DNA of 31,483 nucleotides from Streptomyces sp. NRRL F-6676 (GCF_000725625.1 NZ_JOHS01000067.1:1-31483), one strand, 5' to 3'. Shown: positions 16,139 through 25,044, numbered from the stretch's first letter. Program-made: numbers and translations. Notes: generated from the sequence alone by a model not told the origin.

Positions 16139-17209
16139 ATGAACGACGGCACGGCAATCGCACAGGACCCGGCACAGCCACCGCCGGAACCTCTGGATGC
16201 CCGGCTCGAACGCCACCGCGTCGAGCTCACCGGCTACTGCTACCGCATGCTCGGCTCCTCCTTCGAGGCCGAGGACGCGGTCCAGGACACCATGGTCCGC
16301 GCCTGGCGCAGCCACGACCGCTTCGAGGGCCGCTCCAGCCTCCGCTCCTGGCTCTACCGCATCGCGACCAACGTCTGTCTGGACATGCTGAACGCCGGCA
16401 ACAAAAGGGCCCGCCCGATGGACCTCACGGAATCCACCCCGCTCGCCCGGGCCGCCCTGGCCCCCCGCCCTGACCACACCTGGCTGGAGCCGGTCCCGGA
16501 CGCCCGCGTCCTGCCGGTCGCCGGCGACCCGGCGGAGGCGGCCGTGGCCAAGGAATCCGTCCGGCTCGCCTTCATGGCCGCGCTCCAGCAACTGCCGCCC
16601 AAACAGCGGGCGGTACTGATCCTGCGCGAGGTGCTCGCCTGGCGGGCCGGCGAGGTCGCCGAGCTCCTCGGCACCTCGGTCGCGTCGGTGAACAGCGCGC
16701 TCCAGCGGGCCCGCGCCACCCTCGCCGAGCGCCCGCCGGGGGAGGGCGCCGACGCCGCCGTCTCCGACCCGCTGGACGAGGAGCAGCGCAAGCTCCTCGA
16801 ACGGTACGTCGCCGCGTTCGAGGGCTACGACATGACGGCGCTGACCGCCCTGCTGGCCGAGGACGCCATCATGACGATGCCGCCGTTCGACCTGTGGCTG
16901 CGCGGCCCGGAGGACATCACCGGCTTCATGACGACGCTCGGCGCGGCCTGCGCGGGCTCGCACCTGGTGCCGGTCGAGGTCAACGGGCTGCCCGGGTTCG
17001 CCCAGTACAAGCCGGATCCGGAGACGGGCGGGTTCACGGCGTGGGCGGTGCAGGCGCTGGAGATCTCGCCGGCGCCCGACGGTGCCGGGTCCTCGGCGGC
17101 GTCAGGCGGCCGGATCACCGGGTTCCACTGCTTCCTCGACACCCAGCGGTGGTTCCCGCTGTTCGGGCTCCCCCTCCACCTCGAGAGGAAGCCCGAGAAG
17201 GCCGAGTAG
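16139..17209 (+). CDS. ECF sigma factor with SnoaL-like C-terminal domain (SigG-like)
   Basis: A 356-residue extracytoplasmic-function sigma factor. Region 2 (about 24-93) includes YCYRMLGSSFEAEDAVQDT and WLYRIATNVCLD. Region 4 (about 140-193) includes LPPKQRAVLILREVLAW and a VAELLGTSVASVNSALQRAR recognition helix. Residues 215-345 form the NTF2/SnoaL-like extension typical of the mycobacterial SigG group, ending in WFPLFGLPLHL. In such families the extension modulates sigma activity, and a classical anti-sigma factor is often absent; none is adjacent here. ATG 16139 is preceded by a weak GGGTGG. The gene's last 108 bp overlap the convergent STAS-domain gene. The regulon is unknown. Confidence 0.9.
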   Translation: MNDGTAIAQDPAQPPPEPLDARLERHRVELTGYCYRMLGSSFEAEDAVQDTMVRAWRSHDRFEGRSSLRSWLYRIATNVCLDMLNAGNKRARPMDLTESTPLARAALAPRPDHTWLEPVPDARVLPVAGDPAEAAVAKESVRLAFMAALQQLPPKQRAVLILREVLAWRAGEVAELLGTSVASVNSALQRARATLAERPPGEGADAAVSDPLDEEQRKLLERYVAAFEGYDMTALTALLAEDAIMTMPPFDLWLRGPEDITGFMTTLGAACAGSHLVPVEVNGLPGFAQYKPDPETGGFTAWAVQALEISPAPDGAGSSAASGGRITGFHCFLDTQRWFPLFGLPLHLERKPEKAE

Positions 17210-17488
17210 CGCGCGCAGCTCGGGGGACGGGCCGCGGACGCGGAGGTGTCCGCCGGCCCGGCGGGCGGCGAGCTGGAGGCGGGCGAGGACGTCGACGAGG
17301 GCGAGGCCGCCGGTGACGACCCGGCCGACGTCACAGACGACGGCACCGCCCGGGGCGGACTCCAGCCGCGCCCGGACGTCACGACTCAGCCGCCCCACGT
17401 CGTCCCGGCCGACGAACGGGGGCAGCACCAGCACGGGCGGTGTCTCGGCGTCCACGGTCGGTAGACGGTGGGAGCTTGTGGAACTCAT
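17102..17488 (-). CDS. STAS-domain protein (anti-sigma antagonist-like)
   Basis: A 128-residue protein with one STAS domain (about 17-105): PVLVLPPFVGRDDVGRL, then AVVCDVGRVVTGGLALVDVL, then a helix and HLRVRGPSPELRALLGLLGL. STAS proteins usually bind anti-sigma kinases and are switched by phosphorylation of a serine in a D-S-S-G-L-like loop; here the loop reads VVTGGL, so the usual serine is missing and only a threonine is nearby. ATG 17488 is the first plausible start; no good ribosome site is visible. It is convergent with the ECF sigma gene and overlaps its 3' end by 108 bp. A link to that sigma factor is possible but unproven. Confidence 0.65.
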   Translation of the reverse strand: MSSTSSHRLPTVDAETPPVLVLPPFVGRDDVGRLSRDVRARLESAPGGAVVCDVGRVVTGGLALVDVLARLQLAARRAGGHLRVRGPSPELRALLGLLGLPLEVEGEPEQREPPLGVEEAVEPGDPAA

Positions 17489-17513
17489 CGGTGGGGTGGG
17501 GGGAGCGGTGGGG

Positions 17514-17770
17514 TTGTTTTCGCCCCCGCCGCCCCTACCCGTCCCGTCCTTCACCCGGGGGCTCCGCCCCCGGGCCCCCGACGGGGCTCCGCCCCTTCAA
17601 CCCCGGGAGAGCTCGGGTGGGTGGGGTTCGTCGGGGAGTGCGGGTGGGTGGGGACTTCTCGCGCAGTTCCCCGCGCCCCTGACGGGGCACGGATGGCTGC
17701 TCGCGCCCCCGCGGCGGAGCCGCAGATCGGATACGGTCCCGCGCCCCTTACGGGGCGCAGGGAGCCGTGG
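17514..17770. repeat. Mosaic GC-rich interspersed repeat, copy B (inverted)
   Basis: Read on the minus strand it carries the blocks of copy A in the same order: a CGCGCCCC/GGGGCGCG hairpin, GATCTGCGGCTC...GCCGC, GGGGCGCGGGGAACTGCGCG, GGGGCGGAGCCCC hairpins and GGGTAGGGGCGGCGGGGGCG. It fills the gap between the STAS gene start and the pyrimidine phosphorylase stop. The hairpins closest to 17770 probably terminate the leftward nucleoside operon. No gene is evident here. Confidence 0.7.
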
Positions 17771-17787
17771 GCCGGGACAGTGCCACG

Positions 17788-19080
17788 TCAGGCGATGCGT
17801 TCCAGGACCACTGGGGTCGGGTTGAACTCGGCGCCCTTCGCGGCGATGTCGCACGCGCCGTCCAGGGCCTGGAGGGCGTACTCGAAGCGATCCGGGGTGT
17901 CCGTGTGGAGGGTGAGGAGGGGCTGGCCCTGCTCCACGCGGTCGCCGGGCTTGGCGTGGAGTTCCACGCCGGCGGCCGCCTGGACCGGGTCCTCCTTGCG
18001 GGCGCGGCCGGCGCCCAGTCGCCACGCGGCGACGCCGATGTCGTACGCGTCGAGGCGGGCGACGACGCCCGAGGCCGCGGCCGTCACCACGTGCTGCTCC
18101 CGGGACGTCGGCAGCGCCGCGTCCGGGTCGCCGCCCTGCGCGCTGATCATGCGGCGCCAGACGTCCATCGCGGAGCCGTCGGCCAGTGCCTTGGCCGGGT
18201 CGGCGTCGGGCAGTCCGGCCGCGTCGAGCATCTCGCGGGCCAGGGCGAGCGTCAGCTCGACGACGTCCGCCGGGCCGCCGCCCGCGAGGACCTCCACCGA
18301 CTCGCGGACCTCCAGCGCGTTGCCGGCGGTCAGCCCGAGCGGCGTGGACATGTCGGTGAGGAGGGCCACCGTCTTCACGCCGTGGTCCGTGCCCAGGCCC
18401 ACCATCGTGCGGGCCAGCTCCCGCGCGTCCTCCACCGTCTTCATGAAGGCACCACTGCCGACCTTCACGTCGAGCACCAGCGAACCCGTGCCCTCGGCGA
18501 TCTTCTTCGACATGATCGAGGAGGCGATCAGCGGGATCGACTCGACCGTGCCGGTCACGTCCCGCAGCGCGTACAGCTTCTTGTCGGCGGGGGCGAGCCC
18601 GTCGCCGGCCGCGCAGATCACCGCGCCGACGCCGTCGAGCACCGACAGCACCTCCTCGTTGGAGAGCTGCGCGCGCCAGCCGGGGATCGACTCCAGCTTG
18701 TCGAGCGTGCCGCCGGTGTGGCCGAGGCCGCGCCCGGACAGCTGCGGCACGGCCGCGCCGCACGCGGCGACCAGCGGGGCGAGCGGCAGCGTGATCTTGT
18801 CGCCGACGCCGCCCGTGGAGTGCTTGTCGGCGGTGGGCCGGGAGAGCGTGGAGAAGTTCATGCGCTCGCCGGAGGCGATCATCGCGGCGGTCCAGCGGGC
18901 GATCTCGTGGCGCTCCATGCCGTTGAGCAGGATCGCCATGTTGAGGGCGGCCATCTGGTAGTCGGCGACCTCGCCGCGGGTGTACGCGTCGATCACCCAG
19001 TCGATCTGCGCGGCGCTGAGCTCACCGCCGTCCCGCTTGGCGCGGATGACGGAGACGGCATCCATCGACAACGACGTCAT
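17788..19080 (-). CDS. deoA: Thymidine/pyrimidine-nucleoside phosphorylase
   Basis: A 430-residue cytoplasmic enzyme that splits thymidine, deoxyuridine or uridine with phosphate into the base and (deoxy)ribose-1-phosphate. The phosphate-binding KHSTGGVGDK is at about 86-95, and the family signature begins at residue 115 (SGRGLGHTGGTLDKLE). The alpha/beta domain continues through LVLDVKVGSGAFMK, and the C-terminal domain has the usual FNPTPVVLERI end. ATG 19080 is preceded by GGAAGGAAA 12 nt away. It is the last gene of the leftward operon, 62 nt after cytidine deaminase, so imported cytidine could be deaminated and then phosphorolysed. Uridine versus thymidine preference cannot be decided from the sequence; pdp would be an equally valid name. 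Confidence 0.93.
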   Translation of the reverse strand: MTSLSMDAVSVIRAKRDGGELSAAQIDWVIDAYTRGEVADYQMAALNMAILLNGMERHEIARWTAAMIASGERMNFSTLSRPTADKHSTGGVGDKITLPLAPLVAACGAAVPQLSGRGLGHTGGTLDKLESIPGWRAQLSNEEVLSVLDGVGAVICAAGDGLAPADKKLYALRDVTGTVESIPLIASSIMSKKIAEGTGSLVLDVKVGSGAFMKTVEDARELARTMVGLGTDHGVKTVALLTDMSTPLGLTAGNALEVRESVEVLAGGGPADVVELTLALAREMLDAAGLPDADPAKALADGSAMDVWRRMISAQGGDPDAALPTSREQHVVTAAASGVVARLDAYDIGVAAWRLGAGRARKEDPVQAAAGVELHAKPGDRVEQGQPLLTLHTDTPDRFEYALQALDGACDIAAKGAEFNPTPVVLERIA

Positions 19081-19142
19081 GGGTCTCGATTTCCTTCCGG
19101 TGGAGCATGGGGGATCGGGGAGCACGAACGGGGCGGGCCGGC

Positions 19143-19559
19143 TCAGCCGGCCAGATGGTCCGGGCCGAACGCCTGCGGCAGCATCGCGGACAGCGGCAGG
19201 ATCCCCGCCGGGGTCTCCAGGAGCATGTCGGGCCCGCCGAACTCGTACAGGAGCTGCCGGCAGCGGCCGCACGGGACCAGGCTCTCGCCCCGCCCGTCCA
19301 CGCACACGAAGTGCGTCAGCCGCCCGCCCCCGCTGTTGCGCAGCTCGGAGACGAGCCCGCACTCGGCGCACAGCCCGAGCCCGTAGGAGGCGTTCTCCAC
19401 GTTGCAGCCGGTGACCGTGCGCCCGTCGTCGACGAGGGCGGCGACGCCGACCGGGTAGCCCGAGTAGGGGGCGTAGGCGCGCGACATCGCCGCGCGCGCC
19501 GCCTCCCGCAGGGACTCCCAGTCGACGTCGGACAGCTGGGGACCGGGGGTGGTCGTCAC
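19143..19559 (-). CDS. cdd: Cytidine deaminase
   Basis: A 138-residue zinc enzyme, the usual size for the tetrameric class, converting cytidine or deoxycytidine to uridine or deoxyuridine. Zinc ligands are the cysteine of CAE (C64, with catalytic E66) and PCGRC (C97 and C100). GCNVENASYG at about 51-60 binds the ribose. GTG 19559 overlaps the stop of the permease gene by 4 nt (GTGA), so translation is coupled. Its place between nucleoside permeases and pyrimidine phosphorylase shows that it processes imported cytidine. Confidence 0.95.
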   Translation of the reverse strand: MTTTPGPQLSDVDWESLREAARAAMSRAYAPYSGYPVGVAALVDDGRTVTGCNVENASYGLGLCAECGLVSELRNSGGGRLTHFVCVDGRGESLVPCGRCRQLLYEFGGPDMLLETPAGILPLSAMLPQAFGPDHLAG

Positions 19560-20818
19560 TTGCCCTGCCCCTTGCGGTAGGGCAGACCGTCCGCCTTCGG
19601 CATCCGCAGGTGCTGCGCGGAGAGCGAGAGGACGAGCAGCGTGACGACGTACGGGGTCGCGGTGACGACCTGGCGCGGGACGTCGTCCGTGGAGACGTAC
19701 CAGAGGAACATCAGGACGGCGACGACGGCGGTGACCACGGCCGGCACGTGCCGCTTCCTCCACACCAGGTACGCCGCCCCGAACACCAGCAGGATCGCCA
19801 GCAGCAGGATCAGCGCGTGCACGTTGGTCGTGCCGCCGCGCAGATTGAGGCTGTCGGTGTAGCCGAACAGGCCCGCGCCGAGGGCGAGGCCGCCCGGCAT
19901 CCAGTTGCCGAAGATCATCGCCGCGAGGCCGATGTAGCCGCGCCCGGCGGTCTGGCCGTCCAGGTACACGTTGGACGCGACGATCGACAGGAACGCGCCG
20001 CCGAGCCCGGCGAAGCCGCCGGAGATCAGTACGGCGAGGTACTTGTACTTGTAGACGTTGACGCCGAGGGACTCGGCGGCCACCGGGTTCTCGCCGCAGG
20101 AGCGCAGCCGCAGCCCGAAGGAGGTCCGCCACAGCACCCACCAGGACAGCGGCACCAGCGCGACGGCGATCACGGTGAGCGGCGACAGGTCGGTGATCAG
20201 ACCGCCGATCAGGCCGGCCAGGTCCGAGACCAGGAACCAGTGCTTGCCGTTGAGGGTGTCCAGGCCGCTGGAGAGGCCGGGGATGTCGAAGGTGCCCAGC
20301 GAGTCGATCGGCGGGGACTGCTTGGAGGAGCCCTGCGGGACGCCCTCGAAGGTGAACTTCGACAGATAGCGGGTGGTGCCGAGCGCCAGGATGTTGATCG
20401 CCACACCGGAGACGATGTGGTTCACGTTGAAGGTGACGGTGGCGATCGCGTGCAGGATGCCGCCGAGGACGCCGCCGATGATGCCGAAGACGATGCCGGT
20501 CCACGGGCCCCACTGGTAGCCGGCCCAGGCGCCGAACCAGGTGCCGAGGATCATCATGCCCTCGAGGCCGATGTTGACCACGCCCGCGCGCTCGGCCCAC
20601 AGACCGCCGAGGCCGGCCAGGCCGATCGGGACGGCGAGCCGCAGCGCGGTGGACATCTGTCCGGTGGAGGTGATGCCGTTCGCGCCGGTGATCAGCCGGA
20701 CGACGGAGGTGAGGACCAGCACGCCCGCGATGACCAGCAGGAGCACCGGGAGCGACATCCGGCGGCCGCTCCGGCCGGGCCGCTTGGCCTGCGGCTTGGT
20801 GAGGGTCGCGGTGCTCAT
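19556..20818 (-). CDS. Nucleoside ABC transporter permease 2
   Basis: A 420-residue integral membrane protein of the BPD_transp_2 (LivH/YufQ-type) family, with about ten hydrophobic segments. It has a cytoplasmic basic N-terminus (QAKRPGRSGRR), the conserved ERAGVVNIGLEGMMILG at about 79-95, and the EAA-like loop RSCGENPVAAESLGVNVYK that contacts the ATPase. It pairs with the preceding permease to form the channel for nucleosides delivered by BmpA lipoproteins. ATG 20818 overlaps the upstream stop by 4 nt (ATGA). A C-terminal extension with three further hydrophobic stretches (about 335-405) is present. Confidence 0.92.
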   Translation of the reverse strand: MSTATLTKPQAKRPGRSGRRMSLPVLLLVIAGVLVLTSVVRLITGANGITSTGQMSTALRLAVPIGLAGLGGLWAERAGVVNIGLEGMMILGTWFGAWAGYQWGPWTGIVFGIIGGVLGGILHAIATVTFNVNHIVSGVAINILALGTTRYLSKFTFEGVPQGSSKQSPPIDSLGTFDIPGLSSGLDTLNGKHWFLVSDLAGLIGGLITDLSPLTVIAVALVPLSWWVLWRTSFGLRLRSCGENPVAAESLGVNVYKYKYLAVLISGGFAGLGGAFLSIVASNVYLDGQTAGRGYIGLAAMIFGNWMPGGLALGAGLFGYTDSLNLRGGTTNVHALILLLAILLVFGAAYLVWRKRHVPAVVTAVVAVLMFLWYVSTDDVPRQVVTATPYVVTLLVLSLSAQHLRMPKADGLPYRKGQGK

Positions 20819-21942
20819 CGGGCCGCCACCTCCTTCTTCTCGGAGTTCTTCAGAGCGGCCGCGGCGAGTTCCGCGCCGACCCGCTTCTGCTGGCGGCGCA
20901 GCCCCCACTGCCGTACGGCCTCGTAGGAGATGACGACGGCGAAGACGATCAGGCCCTGCATGATCGTCGCGATCTCCTTCTCGTACGCCACCGGGGTCGC
21001 GTAGTCGAGGGCGGGCGAGGCCTTGTCCAGCAGGGCCCACAGCAGCGCGGCGAGCGCGATGCCGCCGGGGTTGTTGCGGCCCAGCAGGGCGATGCCGATG
21101 GCGGTGAAGCCGAGACCGGCGGGGAAGCTGAGGCTGTAGGTGTGGGTGTCGCCGAGCAGCAGCGGCAGCCCGGCCAGGCCCGCCACCGCGCCGGAGATCA
21201 CCATGGAGACGAACACCATCCGCTTGGCGTTGACGCCGGAGGCCGCGGCGGCGGTCTCGGACTCGCCGGTGGCGCGCAGGTCGAAGCCGAACCGGGTGCG
21301 GTTGAGGACGAGCCAGTAGGCGACGCCCAGCAGGATGGCGAGGAAGACCAGGCCGTAGATCTCGCCGACGTCCGCGCCGAGGTCGATGCCCGGGATCCAG
21401 CCGGACTTGCGCATCACGCCGGTCGTCATGTTGTTGCCGAGCTGGACGCCCCAGACGTGCGCGAGGGTGACGTAGCCGATGACGGCGGTGGCGATGGAGT
21501 TCAGCATGATCGTCGCGACGACCTCGCTGACGCCCCGGGTCACCTTCAGCGCCCCCGCGATGCCGGCCCACAGTGCGCCGGTGCCCATCGCGACCAGCAG
21601 CAGCAGCGGGACCTGGAGGAAGTTCGGCAGCGCCACGTGGGCGCCGACCACGGCGGTCATCACGACGGCGAGGCGGTACTGGCCGTCGACGCCGATGTTG
21701 AACAGGTTCATGCGGAAGCCGAGGGCGACCGCGATCGCGGCGATGTAGTACATCGACGCCTGGTTGACGATCAGCACCTGCACGTCGGAGTACGACGCCT
21801 GCTGGAGCATCAGCCGGTACGGCTCGAACGGGTTGCGGTCCGAGGCGAGCAGGACGACGGAGGTCAGCGCGATCGCCAGGACGAGCGCGATGACCGGTCC
21901 GGCCACTGCCAGGAGCACCCGCTCCTTGTCGAACTTCTTCAT
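20815..21942 (-). CDS. Nucleoside ABC transporter permease 1
   Basis: A 375-residue membrane protein of the BPD_transp_2 family (YufP-like). It starts [16 protein letters not shown], has about eight to ten transmembrane segments, the typical FRMNLFNIGVDGQYRL motif at about 76-91, and an RATGESETAAAASGVNAKR coupling loop at about 224-242. It forms the heterodimeric channel with permease 2. ATG 21942 overlaps the ATPase stop by 4 nt (ATGA), so the genes are co-translated. The charged C-terminal tail (KNSEKKEVAAR) is cytoplasmic. Confidence 0.93.
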   Translation of the reverse strand: MKKFDKERVLLAVAGPVIALVLAIALTSVVLLASDRNPFEPYRLMLQQASYSDVQVLIVNQASMYYIAAIAVALGFRMNLFNIGVDGQYRLAVVMTAVVGAHVALPNFLQVPLLLLVAMGTGALWAGIAGALKVTRGVSEVVATIMLNSIATAVIGYVTLAHVWGVQLGNNMTTGVMRKSGWIPGIDLGADVGEIYGLVFLAILLGVAYWLVLNRTRFGFDLRATGESETAAAASGVNAKRMVFVSMVISGAVAGLAGLPLLLGDTHTYSLSFPAGLGFTAIGIALLGRNNPGGIALAALLWALLDKASPALDYATPVAYEKEIATIMQGLIVFAVVISYEAVRQWGLRRQQKRVGAELAAAALKNSEKKEVAAR

Positions 21943-23639
21943 CGGGCCTCGTCCTCCGGGGCGGCCTCGGTGGCGCCGCTCGGGGCGCCTGATTCGTCGT
22001 GCTCCAGGTGCCCGGCGGCGGCGCCGGTCATGGCGGAGCCGAGTTCCTCGGGGGTGATGGTGGCCGGGTCGGCGTCGGCGACCAGCCGGCCGTTGTAGAT
22101 CACCCGCAGGGTGTCCGACAGACCGATCAGCTCGTCGAGGTCGGCGGAGATCAGCAGCACGGCCAGGCCCTCGCGGCGGGCCTCGCGGATGCGGTCCCAG
22201 ATCTGCGCCTGCGCGCCGACGTCCACGCCGCGGGTGGGGTGCGCGGCGATCAGGAACTTGGGGGCGTGGCTCATCTCGCGGCCGACGATCAGCTTCTGCT
22301 GGTTGCCGCCGGACAGCGAGGCGGCGGTGACGTCGATGCCGGGGGTGCGGACGTCGTACTCCTCGACGATCCGGCGGGTGTCGGCCTGGGCGCCCTTGGG
22401 GTCCAGCCAGAAGCCCTTGGCGTTGGGCTTCTCGGTGACGTGGCCGAGGATGCGGTTCTCCCAGAGCGGGGCCTCCAGGAGCAGGCCCTGGCGGTGGCGG
22501 TCCTCGGGGATGTAGCCGACGCCCCGCTCACGGCGTTTGCGGGTGGGCCAGGGGGTGATGTCCTCGCCCAGGAAGCGGAGGGTGCCGGAGTCGGCGTGCC
22601 TGGTGCCGATCAGCGCGTCGATCAGCTCGGTCTGCCCGTTGCCCTCGACACCGGCGATGCCCATGACCTCGCCGGCGTGGATCGTGAACGTGACGTCGTC
22701 CAGCACCCGGCGTACGTCGCCGCCGGTGGGCGTGCCGGTGAGCAGGGCGCCGGTGCCGCCGCTGGCGGCCGGGGCGGTGTCGCTCACCTCGTTGACGTCG
22801 CCGAGCGAGGCGCCGGCGGCGTAGACGGTCAGGCCCGCGACCTCGATCACCGGGCGGTCGGTGACCGTGGACTCGGCGGTCTCGGGGGTGGGCAGCTCGC
22901 TGCCGACCATCAGCTCGGCGAGCTGGCGGGGGGTGGTCTTCGCGGGGACGGCGGTGCCGACGGTGGTGCCGCGCCGGATGACGGTGATCTCGTCGGCGAC
23001 GGAGAGGACCTCGCCCAGCTTGTGCGAGATGAAGATGACGGACAGGCCCTCGGACTTCAGTTCGCGCAGGTTGGCGAAGAGCGCGTCGACCTCCTGCGGC
23101 ACGAGCACGGCGGTCGGCTCGTCCAGGATCAGGGTGCGGGCGCCGCGGTAGAGCACCTTGAGGATCTCCACGCGCTGGCGGTCGGCGACGCCGAGGCTCT
23201 CCACCAGGACGTCGGGGCGCACGCCCAGCCCGTACCGGTCGGAGATCTCCTTGATCTTCCGGCGGGCGCCGCCGCCGATGCCGTGGAGCTTCTCGCTGCC
23301 CAGGACGGTGTTCTCCAGGACGGTGAGGTTGTCCGCGAGCATGAAGTGCTGGTGGACCATGCCGATGCCGCGCGCGATGGCGTCGGCGGGGCTGCCGAAG
23401 GCCACCTGCTCGCCGTCGACCGCGATGGTGCCCTCGTCCGGCTTCTGCATGCCGTAGAGGATCTTCATCAGCGTCGACTTGCCGGCGCCGTTCTCGCCGA
23501 CGAGGGCGTGCACGGTGCCCTTGCGGACGGTGAGGTGGATGTCGTGGTTGGCCACCACCCCCGGGAACCGCTTGGTGATGCCGGCCAGCTCGACCGCGGT
23601 CGACCGCGCGGTGAGCGGAGGGCTGCTGGACGCGTCGAT
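21939..23639 (-). CDS. Nucleoside ABC transporter ATPase (tandem ABC domains), likely ATC start
   Basis: A 566-residue protein with two ABC domains, like RbsA/YufO, energising nucleoside import. Domain 1 has Walker [10 protein letters not shown] (48-56) and Walker B LILDEPTA. Domain 2 has a degenerate Walker A (GVEGNGQTE), the signature SLSGGNQQK and a Walker B variant ending in PTRGVDVG, as usual in this family. The first domain's strand, [19 protein letters not shown], lies upstream of GTG 23558, so that codon cannot be the start. No ATG, GTG or TTG exists between it and the stop at 23691-23693. ATC at 23639-23637 follows AAGGAG by 8 nt and is the best candidate. First gene of the five-gene operon; an operator lies about 30 nt upstream. 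Confidence 0.9.
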   Translation of the reverse strand: MDASSSPPLTARSTAVELAGITKRFPGVVANHDIHLTVRKGTVHALVGENGAGKSTLMKILYGMQKPDEGTIAVDGEQVAFGSPADAIARGIGMVHQHFMLADNLTVLENTVLGSEKLHGIGGGARRKIKEISDRYGLGVRPDVLVESLGVADRQRVEILKVLYRGARTLILDEPTAVLVPQEVDALFANLRELKSEGLSVIFISHKLGEVLSVADEITVIRRGTTVGTAVPAKTTPRQLAELMVGSELPTPETAESTVTDRPVIEVAGLTVYAAGASLGDVNEVSDTAPAASGGTGALLTGTPTGGDVRRVLDDVTFTIHAGEVMGIAGVEGNGQTELIDALIGTRHADSGTLRFLGEDITPWPTRKRRERGVGYIPEDRHRQGLLLEAPLWENRILGHVTEKPNAKGFWLDPKGAQADTRRIVEEYDVRTPGIDVTAASLSGGNQQKLIVGREMSHAPKFLIAAHPTRGVDVGAQAQIWDRIREARREGLAVLLISADLDELIGLSDTLRVIYNGRLVADADPATITPEELGSAMTGAAAGHLEHDESGAPSGATEAAPEDEAR

Positions 23640-23932
23640 GGCGCACTCTCCTTGGAAAAGGGGCCGATCTACGCGCGTAGCGCCCCTGCCTTAAATAGTG
23701 CTCGGGTACATGTCGGTTTCGCTGCGGAGTTCCGCTGTCGCAGTGGGTTTCCGCGGCGATCCCGAACGTTCCCGAGCATTGTGCCGTGCGAACGGCGGTG
23801 CGGGTCGGCCCATCCTCCCCGCACTCCGTTGTGCGGCGGTAACGCTGCCATTGCGGCGTCGCGCTGACCATGGTCCCGGCGGACCGGTGATGACGTCGTG
23901 GCCGGGACGTCGTCGCGTCGTGACCCCCGGCC
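23640..23932. other. Upstream region of the nucleoside transport operon
   Basis: A non-coding interval holding the ribosome site and operator near 23640-23690 and an AT-richer patch (TTAAATAGTG, 23691-23700) that may belong to the operon promoter. The remainder shows open frames without family resemblance. Confidence 0.5.
23669..23680. promoter_or_regulatory. Nucleoside-regulon operator copy 2 (CTACGCGCGTAG)
   Basis: A perfect 12-bp palindrome upstream of the ABC ATPase-to-deoA operon, about 30 nt before the ATC start and 16 nt before its ribosome site. Identical to the site before adenosine deaminase. A TTTAAG-like -35 and TAGATC-like -10 pair would flank or overlap it on the minus strand (weak). 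Confidence 0.75.
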
Positions 23933-23960
23933 GGGGCCCGGCAGTGCGCTGCCGGACCCC
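23933..23960 (-). terminator. Terminator after lipoprotein gene copy 2
   Basis: 12-bp arms (23933-23944/23949-23960) containing perfect CCGGCAG/CTGCCGG, one G-T wobble and a 4-nt loop, 34 nt beyond the leftward lipoprotein stop. It separates that gene from the transport operon. Confidence 0.65.
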
Positions 23961-23994
23961 GCTGTGTGTGCCGGACCGTCGGCCCGTCACGGGG

Positions 23995-25044
23995 TCAGGA
24001 CGTCTTGACCTTGATCGAGCCGTCCTTGATGCCCTGCTCCGCCTTGTCGAGGGCGGCCTGGAGGTCCTTGTCGTTCTTGAAGACCGGGTTGGAGTCGGCC
24101 AGGCCCACGCCGCCGTTCTCCAGGCTGCCGCGGATCTCGCCGCTCTGCGGCTTCTTGTCCTTGATGACCGACTTGGCGAGGTCGTACACCGCACCCTGCA
24201 CGTTCTTGAGTGCGGAGGTCAGGATGTACTTCTTGTACTTCGCCAGCGCCGACTGGTTGTACTGGTCGGAGTCGACACCGATCGCCCACACCTTGTGCGC
24301 GGCGGCGGCCTTGATCACGCCCTGGCCGGACAGACCGGCCGCGTGGTAGACGACGTCCGCACCGGCGTCGATCTGACCCTCGGCCGCGCTCTGGCCCTTG
24401 TCGGGGCTGGAGAAGCCACCCTCGGCCGCGGTCTCCGTCAGGTACTGCGACTTGACCTTGACCTTGGGGTTGGTGTCCTTGACGCCCTGCTCGAAGCCGG
24501 CCTCGAACTTGTGGATGAGCGGAACGTCCACGCCGCCGACGAAGCCGACGGTGTTCGACTTGGTGGTCTTCGCGGCGGTGACACCGGCGAGGTAGGAGGA
24601 CTGCTCCTCGTGGAAGACCAGGTCCGCGACGTTGTCCGCCTTGATGGTGTTGTCGTCGACGATGCCGAAGGACACCTTGGGGTACTTCTTGGCGGCTTCC
24701 TTGACGGCGGGCGCGTAGGCGAAGCCGACGCCGATCACCGGGTTGTAGCCCTCCTTGGCCAGCTGCTCGAGCCGCTGGACCTTGTCCGCGTCGGACTCGC
24801 CGTCCTGGGGCTCGATGGCCTTGGAGCCGGTGCCGAAGTCCTTGGCGGCCTTCTCCATGCCGGCGGTGGCGGCGTCGTTGAACGACTGGTCACCCTTGCC
24901 GCCGACGTCGTACGCGAGGGCGACGCCCTTGCTCTTGCCGCCGCTGCCGGCGGACTCACTGGACGAACTGCCGCAGGCGGACGCCGTGACGGCGAGGGCT
25001 GCGGTCGCGGCGGTCGCGATCGCGATTCGGGACACCCGGCGCAT
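23995..25044 (-). CDS. BmpA-family nucleoside-binding lipoprotein (copy 2)
   Basis: A 349-residue exported lipoprotein: RRVSR charges, hydrophobic segment and a TASAC lipobox with the lipidated cysteine at 24, then a Ser-rich tether. The BmpA domain shares long blocks with copy 1, among them DGESDADK, YLTETAAEGGFSSPDKGQSA, YHAAGLSGQGVIK and WAIGVDSDQY. ATG 25044 has AAAGGAG 9 nt upstream. Lying upstream of the ATPase/permease operon in the same direction, this is the likely main binding protein for that transporter, while copy 1 may widen the substrate range. A terminator and a separate operator suggest it is expressed at its own, probably higher, level, as is usual for binding proteins (inference). 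Confidence 0.94.
   Translation of the reverse strand: MRRVSRIAIATAATAALAVTASACGSSSSESAGSGGKSKGVALAYDVGGKGDQSFNDAATAGMEKAAKDFGTGSKAIEPQDGESDADKVQRLEQLAKEGYNPVIGVGFAYAPAVKEAAKKYPKVSFGIVDDNTIKADNVADLVFHEEQSSYLAGVTAAKTTKSNTVGFVGGVDVPLIHKFEAGFEQGVKDTNPKVKVKSQYLTETAAEGGFSSPDKGQSAAEGQIDAGADVVYHAAGLSGQGVIKAAAAHKVWAIGVDSDQYNQSALAKYKKYILTSALKNVQGAVYDLAKSVIKDKKPQSGEIRGSLENGGVGLADSNPVFKNDKDLQAALDKAEQGIKDGSIKVKTS

Noticed and set aside
22289..22531. 80-codon minus-strand frame inside the ABC ATPase gene
   Set aside because: Arg/Pro/Ser-rich out-of-frame shadow of the ATPase; no ribosome site or family features.
23556..23558. GTG 23558 as start of the ABC ATPase
   Set aside because: It would delete the first beta strand of the nucleotide-binding domain ([11 protein letters not shown]) and has no ribosome site at the right distance.
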